From assembly GCA_020635015.1 (NCBI GenBank), contig JACKAP010000006.1, positions 216,333 through 280,332 of the forward strand: a DNA stretch of 64,000 nt. Reading direction: 5' to 3'. Shown here in pieces: positions 36,676 to 50,799 of the stretch. Below the pieces are notes generated by a model. The model saw only the letters and a list, made by a program, of their open reading frames with translations, did no database searches and was not told the DNA's origin. A program made the translations under genes and the position numbers. Each line of letters opens with the position of its first letter. Position 1 is the stretch's first letter. This stretch comes from Calditrichia bacterium (GTDB lineage: Bacteria; Calditrichota; Calditrichia; RBG-13-44-9; J075).

Positions 36676-38963
36676 TAACGAAACAACTGATAAATCCGCT
36701 CCTTCTCGATCGCCCGCACTGCCATCTCGGCGCAGTCTTTGACTACCTGGATCAGATTGGCGAAGCGTTCGTCTTTGCTTTGTCCCTGGCGGTAACGGAA
36801 ATAGATCTGCTGCACGATCACGGCAATCTTGAACACGCCGAAAACATAATAGAAAACCGGATTAGCGACTTCCCGGCCGCTTTTTTCGATATAGCGTTCC
36901 AGGAGCTGTTTGCGGTTTAGGTTGCCCGGCAGGGCGGTTAGCCCGAACATGGTCAGCGCCCGGGGATCGCCCGGTTCGATCCAGTATCCCAGGGTGGTGC
37001 CGAGATCCATCAGCGGATCGCCGATGGTGGCCATCTCCCAATCGAGCACCGCCAGGATGCGCCGGGGATCCTGGGGATCGAGCACCAGGTTGTCATATTT
37101 GTAATCGTTGTGGATCAGGGCGGGCGCCGTGCTTTCCGGCATATTTGCCGCCAGCCATTCTCCGGCTTGGATCATTTCGGGAATATCATCGGTGCGGGCG
37201 TTCTCATAGCGCTGGCGCCAGCCCTCCACCTGTCGCTGCACATACCCCTCCGGCCGGCCGAGATCCTCCAGCCCGGCTGCTTTGTAATCGATCAGATGCA
37301 GTTCCACCATATTGTCGATAAACGATTTGGAAATACCGTGCATGAGCTCCGGGGTCAATTCCAACTGCTTCGGTCGGTGGGCGCGCAGGATGATCCCTTT
37401 CACCCGTTCCATCATGTAGAAAGGCGCGCCGATCACCGATTCATCCTCGCAATAGAGCAGCGGCCGGGGCACCCGGGGATAAATTTTGGCCAGGCTGGCC
37501 AGCACCCGGTATTCCCGGTTCATGTCGTGCGCGGTCTTGATGTCGGCAGTGGCCGGGGGCCTGCGCAGTACCGCTTCGTTGTCTTTCAAGCGGATCAGAT
37601 AGGTCAGATTGGAATAGCCGTTCGGATACTGCGTCACCGACAGGGTGCCGTCCAGTTCCGGGGCATTGGCCTTCAGGTAGGCGGCCAGTCGCTCGGTATC
37701 GATTTCCTCTCCCGGCCGCACCGTTGCCGGCTGGTCGATGGCGGCGGCATCTTCCTCGCCTCGGCGCTGGCGGGCGGTATATTGCTTCAGGATCCGCCGG
37801 GCCACTACCGATTTGTGCACTTCATCCGGACCGTCATAGATACGCGCGGCGCGCTCGTGGCGGAACCAGTGAGCCAGCAATAGATCGTCGGTCACTCCCA
37901 GGGCGCCGTGCACCTGCAAGGCGCAGTCGAGCACCTTCTGCAGCACCCCGGCGGCGTGAAATTTGATCAGTGAAATATCCTCGCGGGCGGCATAAGCACC
38001 TTCGGCATCGATCTTTGCGGCAGTTGCCAGCACCAGCAGACGGGTGGCATTGATCTCCGCCCGGCATTCCGCGATCCAGTTCTGGATGGTCTGTTGGCCG
38101 GCGAGGTTTTTGCCGGGGGCGATCTCCCGACTCAGCGCCCGTTCGCACATCATCTCAAAAGCCCGCTCGCAGATGCCGATCCAGCGCATGCAGTGGTGGA
38201 TCCGTCCGGGACCAAGTCGTTCCTGGGCGATGGCAAAACCGCCGCCTTCCTCGCCCAGCAGGTTGCTTTGGGGCACCTTGCAATTCTCCAGCGAGATCTC
38301 ACAATGGGTGAAGTATTCCGCGCCCTCGTCCCCCATCACCGGAATATTGCGCACGATCCGGTAGCCGAGGGTGTTGGTGGGAACGATGATCAGGCTGAAT
38401 TGCTGGTGAGGATTATCGGCATTGGGGTTGGTCTGGGCCATGACGATGGCGTAATAAGCGCCTTCTGCCGCGGTGACAAACCATTTATGACCGTTAATCA
38501 GATAGTTCTCCTCCTGCTTGACCGCGCTGGTGCTCATGCGCACCGGATTGGAGCCGGCATGCTCCGGCTCGGTCATGGCAAAGCAACTGCGGATCTCCCC
38601 CTTGACCAACGGGAGCAGAAAGCGTTTCTTCTGGATATCGCTGCCGTGGGTAATCAGGATTTCCATGTTGCCGATATCCGGCGCCTGGCAGTTGAAGACG
38701 TAATGGCCGAGGGGGCTGCGTCCCAGCATTTCGCTGACCCGGGCAAATTCCGCCAGGGAGAGCCCCAAACCGCCCAGCGAAGCCGGCAGGTGAGGCGCCC
38801 ACAACCCCAGCGCCTTGACTCGCTGGCGCTTCTCATCCAACTCAGGCATCAGGCTGTGGAAGTCTTTTTTGAGTAGGAGTGTCTCTAAGGGATAAATCTC
38901 CTTTTCAATAAAATCCTTAATCTGCTCAAGTATTGCCGGCAATTGGTCCGCATGGTACTGCAT
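36675..38963 (-). CDS. acyl-CoA dehydrogenase / aminoglycoside-phosphotransferase-like fusion (ACAD11-like)
   Basis: A 762-residue fusion. I start it at ATG 38963 (MQYHADQLPAILEQIKDFIE), preceded by GAGGA. The longer frame upstream only translates palindromic repeats. Residues 1-390 form an acyl-CoA dehydrogenase (CFAMTEPEHAGSNPVRMSTS, HKWFVTAAEGAYY, ARIYDGPDEVHKSVVARRIL), which oxidises acyl-CoA to enoyl-CoA with FAD. From about 415 a phosphotransferase of the APH family follows (LIHNDYKYDNLVLDP, AVLDWEMATIGDPLMDLG). Animal ACAD10/11 have the same two domains in the reverse order. There the kinase-like part is linked to 4-hydroxy-acyl-CoA breakdown by phosphorylation, so a similar hydroxy-acid role is plausible (inference). 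It is the outermost gene of the fatty-acid block. Confidence 0.9.
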   Translation of the reverse strand: MQYHADQLPAILEQIKDFIEKEIYPLETLLLKKDFHSLMPELDEKRQRVKALGLWAPHLPASLGGLGLSLAEFARVSEMLGRSPLGHYVFNCQAPDIGNMEILITHGSDIQKKRFLLPLVKGEIRSCFAMTEPEHAGSNPVRMSTSAVKQEENYLINGHKWFVTAAEGAYYAIVMAQTNPNADNPHQQFSLIIVPTNTLGYRIVRNIPVMGDEGAEYFTHCEISLENCKVPQSNLLGEEGGGFAIAQERLGPGRIHHCMRWIGICERAFEMMCERALSREIAPGKNLAGQQTIQNWIAECRAEINATRLLVLATAAKIDAEGAYAAREDISLIKFHAAGVLQKVLDCALQVHGALGVTDDLLLAHWFRHERAARIYDGPDEVHKSVVARRILKQYTARQRRGEEDAAAIDQPATVRPGEEIDTERLAAYLKANAPELDGTLSVTQYPNGYSNLTYLIRLKDNEAVLRRPPATADIKTAHDMNREYRVLASLAKIYPRVPRPLLYCEDESVIGAPFYMMERVKGIILRAHRPKQLELTPELMHGISKSFIDNMVELHLIDYKAAGLEDLGRPEGYVQRQVEGWRQRYENARTDDIPEMIQAGEWLAANMPESTAPALIHNDYKYDNLVLDPQDPRRILAVLDWEMATIGDPLMDLGTTLGYWIEPGDPRALTMFGLTALPGNLNRKQLLERYIEKSGREVANPVFYYVFGVFKIAVIVQQIYFRYRQGQSKDERFANLIQVVKDCAEMAVRAIEKERIYQLFR

Positions 38964-39095
38964 GGTTTTCCTCACTCTCTCCCAGGTGATCGTAAAACAG
39001 CTATGCAATGGTTTTGATTTTATATGCCTTGGTGGATAGTACGTACGTCGATGATCGATTTGCAAGCGGTTTGGTATTTTGCGGTTGCAAACGAC

Positions 39096-39275
39096 ATAGA
39101 ACGCGGATGACACGGATTCTCGCGGATAAGACTTGACTTGAAAAGGCAAACAACGACGCCACGGAGGCACAGAGATCACAGAGAACTGACGACTGAAAAA
39201 ACTCTGTGTTCTCTGTGCCTCTGTGGCAAAAACAAGTTGGAACATCCGCGAAAATCCGCGTCATCCGCGTTCTAT
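39096..39275. repeat. nested double palindrome between two acyl-CoA dehydrogenase genes
   Basis: Outer arms of 32 bases (39096-39127 and 39244-39275, two mismatches) enclose inner arms of 26 bases (39158-39183 and 39202-39227, two mismatches). The inner arms are the CACAGAGGCACAGAG family also found at 16644-16718. The element fills most of the gap 38964-39292. Confidence 0.9.
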
Positions 39276-39292
39276 TTTGTAGTGCCTTCCTG

Positions 39293-41770
39293 TCAATTAC
39301 TCATCGCCGGGTCGCTCAGCGGCTGACGGATACCGCCCTTTCCTTTGGCGGAGGTTGCCATATAATCTTCCTGGGTGAAGGAATCGACCTGGATGGCGTC
39401 TTCCCGGGCCAGTTCCGCCTGCTGCAGCAACTCTGCTTCCTCGCGGGTGATGATGTCCAGCTCCAGCGCTTTACCCACCATGCGGTCGATGCGGTCTTTG
39501 GAGATCTTTCCAGCCCGCAGCGCCTTATAGACTTTCTTGAGCACCGGTTCCGACGCTTTGACCAGGCGGAAGGCGTTCTCCAGCCGTCCCAGGGCCTCGT
39601 TGACATCTTCCGGCACATAAACCCCGCGGGTAAGCGCATCACGTTCAGCGCCGGGTTGCTGGAGGATCTGCGCCACCCGGCCGCCGGTTTCATCCGAAGG
39701 CATGCTGCTCAGGGTGTTCAGGCGCGACCACCACAGCACCGGCCCGCGGAAGGGGAAACCGAGATTCTGGTATAACTCATTGAAAGCGGTCTGGATCTGC
39801 GCCAGGGCGTATTGCATGCTCCAGTGCACCAGGGGCAGGTCGGCTTTCTGCCGTCCTTCCGCCTCAAAGCGGCGCAGGGTGGCGCTGCCCAGATAGAGCC
39901 AGATGAAAATGTCGGCAAAGCGCCCGGTGATCTTCTCCTTGCGCTTCAGATTGCCGCCGAAGCGGCCCATGGCAAAATCGGCTAAAAAGGCGAAGGAGGC
40001 CGAGGCCCAGGAGAGCCTGCGGTAGTATTTGGCGGTCGCTCCGCCAACCGGTGCCGCCGCCAGCCGTCCCCGGCTCACGCTCAACAGCACGCTGCGGAAG
40101 AGATTGCGCACTACATGGCCGATGTGAGGCCAGAAGGCGGCATCGAACCCTTTAACATCATTATTCATCAGGGCCTGAATCTCTTGGTAGGAATAGGGAT
40201 GGCAGCGGATCGCCCCCTGGCCGAAGATCATCAGGGTGCGGGTGAGGATATTGGCCCCTTCCACGGTGATATTGATCGGCACCCCGAAATAGCCGTGAGC
40301 GATCAGGTTGCGCGGGCCGCGGGAGATGCCGGCGCCGCCGAGTACGTCCATGGCGTCATTGATTGCCTTGCGCAGGTGTTCGGTGAAGGAATATTTGGCG
40401 ATGGCGGTGATCACCGGAGGTTTCTCTCCGCTGTCGAGGCCGCCGCAGGTAAAGCGCCGGGCCGCCTCAAAGATATAAGCGTATCCGCCTACGCGGGCCA
40501 GGGGTTCTTCGATCCCTTCGAATTTTCCGATGTTGAGGCCGAATTGTTTGCGCACGGCGGCATAAGCGCCCACCACCCGGGCGGCATATTTGATGCCTCC
40601 GGCACTGGAAGCGGGCAGGGAGATGCCCCGGCCCACTGCCAAAGATTCCATCAGCATGCGCCAGCCGTTGCCGGCCTGCGCCGGCCCGCCGATGATCGCG
40701 CTGACCGGCACCACCACATCATGCCCTTCGGTGGGGCAGTTGTAAAATGGCAAGCCCAGGGGATCATGCCGTTTGCCCAGCACCACGCCTTCGGTATGGG
40801 TGGGGATCAGGGCGCAGGTGATGCCGGGGTTCTCTCCCTTGCCCAGCAGATTTTCCGGATCGCGCAGCTTGAAGGCCAGGCCCAGCACCGTAGCGATCGC
40901 CGCCAGGGTGATGTAGCGTTTTTTCCAGTTGAGGCGGATATAAAGCTCACCGTCACTGCCGCGGAAGACCACCCCGGAAGAGGTCATCGCTCCGGCATCG
41001 GAGCCGGCACCCGGCTCGGTGAGGGCAAAGCAGGGAATTTCCTCAGCGCTGGCCAGGCGGGGCAGATAGTAGTCTTTTTGCGCCTGGGTGCCGTAATGCA
41101 TCAGCAGTTCCGCCGGACCCAGCGAGTTCGGCACCATCACAGTGGTGCCCAGGGGGCCGCAGCGGGTCATCAGCTTCACCACGATGGCGCTGTTGGCGGA
41201 GGGGGTGAACTCGTGGCCGCCATATTGTTTGGGGATGATCAGGCCGAAAAAACGTTCCTTTTTGATCAGATCCCAGGCTGCCTTAGGAAGTTCCCGGTTG
41301 CGGAATACCTCCCAATCGTCAGTTACCTGGCAGATCGCTTCCACCGGACCGTCGAGGAAGGCCTGCTCTTCGGGGGAGAGGTCCGGGTAGGGCTCTTTCA
41401 GAATGCGTTTGAAGTCCGGTTTGCCGGAGAACAGTTCCCCATCGACCCAAATGTTCCCGGCTTCGATCGCCACCTGCTCGGTTTCCGAGATCGCCGGCAG
41501 CAGCTTCATCGCCTTGACGGTACGTACGATCGGCCCGGAGAGCAGCAGCCGGCGCAGCGGCTTGACTCCGAAGAGCAGCACCATGGCGCCGAGCACAACC
41601 CAGCCCCACAGCGGCGCGCCGAATCCGCCCAGGGCCAGGGCGGCCACCACGACCCAGGCCCAGAAAGAGGCGCCGCTAAATCCCAGCACGGCGACGATCA
41701 GCAGCAGACCCAGGGTGCTCAGCAGCGGGTATGCAGCCAGAATGCCCGGTAAGGATGAAAGAAAGCTCAT
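39293..41770 (-). CDS. fadE: long-chain acyl-CoA dehydrogenase FadE (membrane-anchored type)
   Basis: An 825-residue acyl-CoA dehydrogenase of the enterobacterial FadE type, longer than the usual 380-600 residues. Two to three N-terminal hydrophobic segments (about 10-70) should hold it at the inner membrane. The catalytic core shows FFGLIIPKQYGGHEFTPSA, CFALTEPGAGSDAGAMTSSG and EGANILTRTLMIFGQGAIRCH. The last 270 residues are the FadE-specific DUF1974 tail. It catalyses the first step of beta-oxidation. It is the last gene of the block fadN-fadA-fadE, all on the minus strand, and likely shares its regulation. Confidence 0.93.
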   Translation of the reverse strand: MSFLSSLPGILAAYPLLSTLGLLLIVAVLGFSGASFWAWVVVAALALGGFGAPLWGWVVLGAMVLLFGVKPLRRLLLSGPIVRTVKAMKLLPAISETEQVAIEAGNIWVDGELFSGKPDFKRILKEPYPDLSPEEQAFLDGPVEAICQVTDDWEVFRNRELPKAAWDLIKKERFFGLIIPKQYGGHEFTPSANSAIVVKLMTRCGPLGTTVMVPNSLGPAELLMHYGTQAQKDYYLPRLASAEEIPCFALTEPGAGSDAGAMTSSGVVFRGSDGELYIRLNWKKRYITLAAIATVLGLAFKLRDPENLLGKGENPGITCALIPTHTEGVVLGKRHDPLGLPFYNCPTEGHDVVVPVSAIIGGPAQAGNGWRMLMESLAVGRGISLPASSAGGIKYAARVVGAYAAVRKQFGLNIGKFEGIEEPLARVGGYAYIFEAARRFTCGGLDSGEKPPVITAIAKYSFTEHLRKAINDAMDVLGGAGISRGPRNLIAHGYFGVPINITVEGANILTRTLMIFGQGAIRCHPYSYQEIQALMNNDVKGFDAAFWPHIGHVVRNLFRSVLLSVSRGRLAAAPVGGATAKYYRRLSWASASFAFLADFAMGRFGGNLKRKEKITGRFADIFIWLYLGSATLRRFEAEGRQKADLPLVHWSMQYALAQIQTAFNELYQNLGFPFRGPVLWWSRLNTLSSMPSDETGGRVAQILQQPGAERDALTRGVYVPEDVNEALGRLENAFRLVKASEPVLKKVYKALRAGKISKDRIDRMVGKALELDIITREEAELLQQAELAREDAIQVDSFTQEDYMATSAKGKGGIRQPLSDPAMSN

Positions 41771-41791
41771 TGTTTAAACCCCCATGTTTTG

Positions 41792-41823
41792 GTTGTCAGT
41801 TATCAGTTGTCAGTTATCAGTTA
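41792..41823. repeat. heptamer array GTTRTCA, 4.5 copies
   Basis: GTTGTCA and GTTATCA alternate four times with exact 7-base spacing. It is followed by AATCTGCGAAAATCTG-type repeats up to 41870, a family also seen at 46720-46760 and 46890-46930. Confidence 0.9.
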
Positions 41824-41882
41824 AAAACAAATCTGCGAAAATCTGTCAAATCTGTGAAAATCTGCGTGCAATTATGACACAC

Positions 41883-43067
<1,185 letters not shown>

Positions 43068-43118
43068 GAGGTTGTCTCCTGCTATAGTAAAAGATCAAAT
43101 ACTAAGAAATTTGTAAAC

Positions 43119-43246
43119 GATGCTGGATACTGGATGCTGGATAAAAACATCCAACATCCAACATCAAAAAAACAGCATAAATAAACTCATCCTTTATCCT
43201 TTATCCTTCATCCTTTATCCTTTAAGCTTTTCCAGCATCCAGCAAC
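43119..43246. repeat. cluster of heptamer repeats between fadA and fadN
   Basis: GATGCTG/GATACTG units (43119-43143) are followed by complementary TCCAACA units (43149-43165), then five TCCTTTA/TCCTTCA units (43190-43224), and finally CCAGCATCCAGCA, complementary to the first block. The cluster fills the fadN-fadA spacer. Confidence 0.85.
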
Positions 43247-45616
<2,370 letters not shown>

Positions 45617-45672
45617 GACGTAAACCTCCTTATACTTTGTCGCTCATACTGAGCACAGTGTAAAGTTTTATT

Positions 45673-45751
45673 GCATGGGGCAAAGGGCATGGCGCCGTAA
45701 TGTGCAAGCGCATGTTCCGACACCCGCACTGTAATGCCCCATGCCCTATGC
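45673..45751. mobile_element. short MITE-like element, GCATGGGG/CCCCATGC ends (copy C)
   Basis: A 79-base element with inverted ends GCATGGGGCA and TGCCCCATGCCCTATGC. Its first 37 bases align with copy B at 58715 (GGGCATGGCGCCGTAATGTGC against GGGCATGGGGCCGTATTGTGC). It lies between the putative operator and the fadN start. Confidence 0.6.
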
Positions 45752-45807
45752 AAAATTCTCCGCATTATTCAGACCTCAGTAGGCGCGTTGTTTTTTACGC
45801 TCGATTC

Positions 45808-45820
45808 TGAACACTGTTCA
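45808..45820. promoter_or_regulatory. putative TetR operator upstream of fadN
   Basis: TGAACACTGTTCA is a perfect 6-1-6 palindrome 190 bases upstream of the fadN start. It matches the site at 46666-46678 upstream of the TetR gene, and both read ATTGAACA-S-TGTTCA in the direction of the genes. The C element lies between it and fadN. Confidence 0.6.
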
Positions 45821-45897
45821 ATAAAAATTCAAAAGTAACCCTTATGTGATGTCTAGAGCATCAATATGTTATCTTTCGTTTATGCCATTCGCTAAGA

Positions 45898-46515
45898 CTA
45901 CCCGCCTGACGGTAATGGGGGAGTAGAGAGGTTCAGGTTGAGAATTTGCTGAATGCTGGTTTCGATGATCGCTTCCGGGAGAATGCTGCGGTCGATTCGC
46001 CGGGCCTGCATCAGGGTGACGATGCCGTGCATAAAGCACCAGATCAGGTGTGCGACCAGATAGGGATGCGGGATGTCGGTTTTTTGCTGCCGGGAATAGG
46101 CTTCCACCGCCCGGGAGACCACTTCCACGCTTCGCCGGGCTTTGCGGTATTTTTCGGCGGGATAGCGCGCCATCCGTTCCGGTTTGAGGGTGAACATGAT
46201 CTCGTAATATTCCGGGTTGGAGAGGGCAAAATTGTAATAATTGCGGCACAGGGCGCTCAGACGGCTGCGCGGATCGGTGATCGCGGCTTCGGTGGCATCC
46301 TGCAGCGCCACCAGCTTGTCGAAGCCCTCTTCGATCAGCGCATGTATCAATTCATCCTTGTTTTTGAAATGAAAATAGATCGAGCCGACGCTGCATCCCA
46401 CCGCCCGGGCGATCATGCGGATGGAAAGCTGGGTGAGCCCCTGCTGCACCAGCAGCGCCCGGGTGACGTCGAGGATCCGGCGGGGATTGATTTCGGTTTT
46501 GGGTAGCGTGGCCAT
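45898..46515 (-). CDS. TetR-family regulator, likely of the fatty-acid oxidation genes
   Basis: A 205-residue TetR/AcrR repressor. The N-terminal helix-turn-helix is clear: RILDVTRALLVQQGLTQLSIRMIARAVGCSVGSIYFHFKNKDELIHALI. The C-terminal ligand domain has WCFMHGIVTLMQARR, typical of the TetR_C_33 group. Such regulators near fad genes bind acyl-CoA. Two matching 13-base palindromes, one in front of this gene and one in front of fadN, suggest autoregulation and control of fadN-fadA-fadE (inference). No clear Shine-Dalgarno precedes the ATG at 46515, and a heptamer repeat sits directly upstream. Confidence 0.9.
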   Translation of the reverse strand: MATLPKTEINPRRILDVTRALLVQQGLTQLSIRMIARAVGCSVGSIYFHFKNKDELIHALIEEGFDKLVALQDATEAAITDPRSRLSALCRNYYNFALSNPEYYEIMFTLKPERMARYPAEKYRKARRSVEVVSRAVEAYSRQQKTDIPHPYLVAHLIWCFMHGIVTLMQARRIDRSILPEAIIETSIQQILNLNLSTPPLPSGG

Positions 46516-46519
46516 TTAG

Positions 46520-46551
46520 AAAGGATGAAGGATAAAGGTTAAAGGATGAAG
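46520..46551. repeat. heptamer array RAAGGAT, 4-5 copies
   Basis: AAAGGAT, GAAGGAT, AAAGGTT, AAAGGAT in exact 7-base register immediately upstream of the TetR gene. Same family as 1759-1793. Confidence 0.85.
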
Positions 46552-46665
46552 TAAATTATTAATAAACAATTGATTGAAAGCATGAAGCACCGTATGCGGC
46601 TGCCGCGGCTCCGGATGGATGATGCGAATTGTTTGCGTTATCGGCAGGAGAATATAAGTAGAATT

Positions 46666-46678
46666 TGAACAGTGTTCA
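46666..46678. promoter_or_regulatory. putative TetR operator upstream of the regulator gene
   Basis: TGAACAGTGTTCA, extended to TTGAACAGTGTTCAA at 46665-46679, lies 150 bases before the TetR start codon. Same half-sites as 45808-45820. Confidence 0.6.
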
Positions 46679-46715
46679 ATAGAAAAATGCGAAATTTTTC
46701 ATTTGGCGGGAATTA

Positions 46716-46934
46716 ATTGCACGCAGATTTCGCAGATTGGACAGATTTTCGCAGATTTTTTTGCCACGAATATACACGAATGTTATAAATGGTATATAGA
46801 CTGCTTTAATGTATGAATGACGCGAAGCCAATGACGTGCGAAGCACCAATGACGCCAAAGGCCAATGACACCATAATTCAGTAAGTTGTATCTGTGAAAA
46901 TCTGCTCAATCTGTGAAAATCTGCGTGCCATCAA
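46716..46934. repeat. inverted GCACGCAGATTT...AAATCTGCGTGC repeat pair
   Basis: ATTGCACGCAGATTTCGCAG (from 46718) is answered by AATCTGTGAAAATCTGCGTG (46910-46929) just before the uvrA stop. Between them are GTCATTGG-family units in complement (46817-46870). Related sequence also occurs at 34809-34829 and 41830-41871. The gap 46516-46934 contains only these repeats and the operator. Confidence 0.75.
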
Positions 46935-49808
<2,874 letters not shown>

Positions 49809-49873
49809 GATGTTTGTATGGCTTTGTGTTTTAATGACTTAATGGCACACAGATTTACACAGATAAGACTTCC

Positions 49874-49943
49874 TGCCATTGACTTCGTGTCATTGGCGCT
49901 GCGCGCGTCATTGGGCCTTCGGCCGTCATTGGCCTGCGGCGCC
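49874..49943. repeat. GTCATTGG repeat block, 45-base identity to 33758-33802
   Basis: Three to four 17-18-base GTCATTGG units. Bases 49889-49933 are identical to 33758-33802, about 16 kb away. Confidence 0.9.
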
Positions 49944-50006
49944 ATTTATACTTTGGTTATCATTGGCTTTTTTTCTTGCATATCTGAAATCTAAAACTAA
50001 TTTCAT

Positions 50007-50134
50007 TCCGCACTCCGCACTCCGCACTCCGCACTCCGCACTCCGCACTCCGCACTCCGCACTCCGCACTCCGCACTCCGCACTCCGCACTCCGCACTCC
50101 GCACTCCGCACTCCGCACTCCGCACTCCGCACTC
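50007..50134. repeat. heptamer array TCCGCAC, 18 copies
   Basis: Eighteen perfect TCCGCAC units, the longest array in the window and a likely site of length variation. Because 7 is not a multiple of 3, all frames cycle through the unit, which makes spurious long open frames on both strands. Confidence 0.97.
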
Positions 50135-50293
50135 GTTGTAGTGAACAAAAATGCACGGCAATATAGTGGATGAAAATGACCAGTTCAAGTAATTTTTTCT
50201 GCTGCCGGCGGCCGTACCGTAATCGCAACGCTAAAGATAGGGATTTTTTTAGAGGATGGGGGGAAATATTTTTTTTGTTAGGGGGGAAGGGGA

Positions 50294-50404
50294 GATGCTG
50301 GATGCTGGATGCTGGATGGGGGGAGTCGCAACTGGCCCGGGACGTCTGTTTTTCCCCATCCACCCATTCACCCATCCACCCATTCACCCATCCACCCATT
50401 ACTC
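50294..50404. repeat. GATGCTG heptamers and TCCACCCA/TTCACCCA octamers
   Basis: Three GATGCTG units at 50294-50314. From 50355 to 50400, TCCACCCATTCACCCA repeats with a 16-base period, the same type as 25860-25904. Confidence 0.85.
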
Positions 50405-50410
50405 ATTAAC

Positions 50411-50797
50411 TCAAAAAAACAGCGCCATGGCCGCACCGGTTAACGACCGGGGGCCATGGCGCCTTGCTCCTCTCCTGGAGCGATATCGCAGGGGCGGGTC
50501 CCGCTCACCCCCATCGCCAAAAGCAGGCGGCGGCCGGTCACACAACGCGGAATTGAGTGGCCGGCACGCCGTTCCCTCCTGTAATTTCTTTGCTGGGTAA
50601 GATACAAAAATATCACCCTGCTTGGCGAACACCAGCGTGGCAAAATTGGGTACCGGTGTGATATCCCGGCTGGCACCAATGTTTTTTCCGGCTTTTTTCC
50701 AATCCCCGGACTTATTATATTGATGCGGAGTGAGTTGCGTAACCGCATGCCAATACTTATTCGACACATGATTGATATCAATCTGCTTTAGGTGCAC
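50411..50797 (-). ncRNA. candidate structured RNA ending in an intrinsic terminator (minus strand)
   Basis: On the minus strand, GCCGGCCAC...GTGACCGGC (about 50536-50565) can form a stem. A GC-rich branched region follows. Last comes a strong hairpin with arms GGCGCCATGGCC and GGCCATGGCGC (50421-50463) followed by TGTTTTTTTG, an intrinsic terminator. An AGGAGG stands in the middle (near 50575). The 128-residue frame spanning the region has no recognisable domain and becomes Arg/Pro-rich in its second half. A leader or regulatory RNA divergent from the histidine kinase gene is inferred. I could not match it to a riboswitch class, and a small protein gene in the first half remains possible. Confidence 0.4.
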
Positions 50798-50799
50798 GG

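Noticed and set aside
38964..39245. N-terminal extension of the acyl-CoA dehydrogenase fusion
   Set aside because: It translates the nested palindrome. A good Shine-Dalgarno and the family N-terminus place the start at 38963.
50007..50134. 18-copy repeat as CRISPR or coding repeat
   Set aside because: The 7-base unit has no spacers, and its open frames exist only because the unit has no stop codon.
50411..50797. Cobalamin or c-di-GMP riboswitch in the structured region
   Set aside because: Short words resemble parts of these consensus motifs, but the order and core elements do not match.
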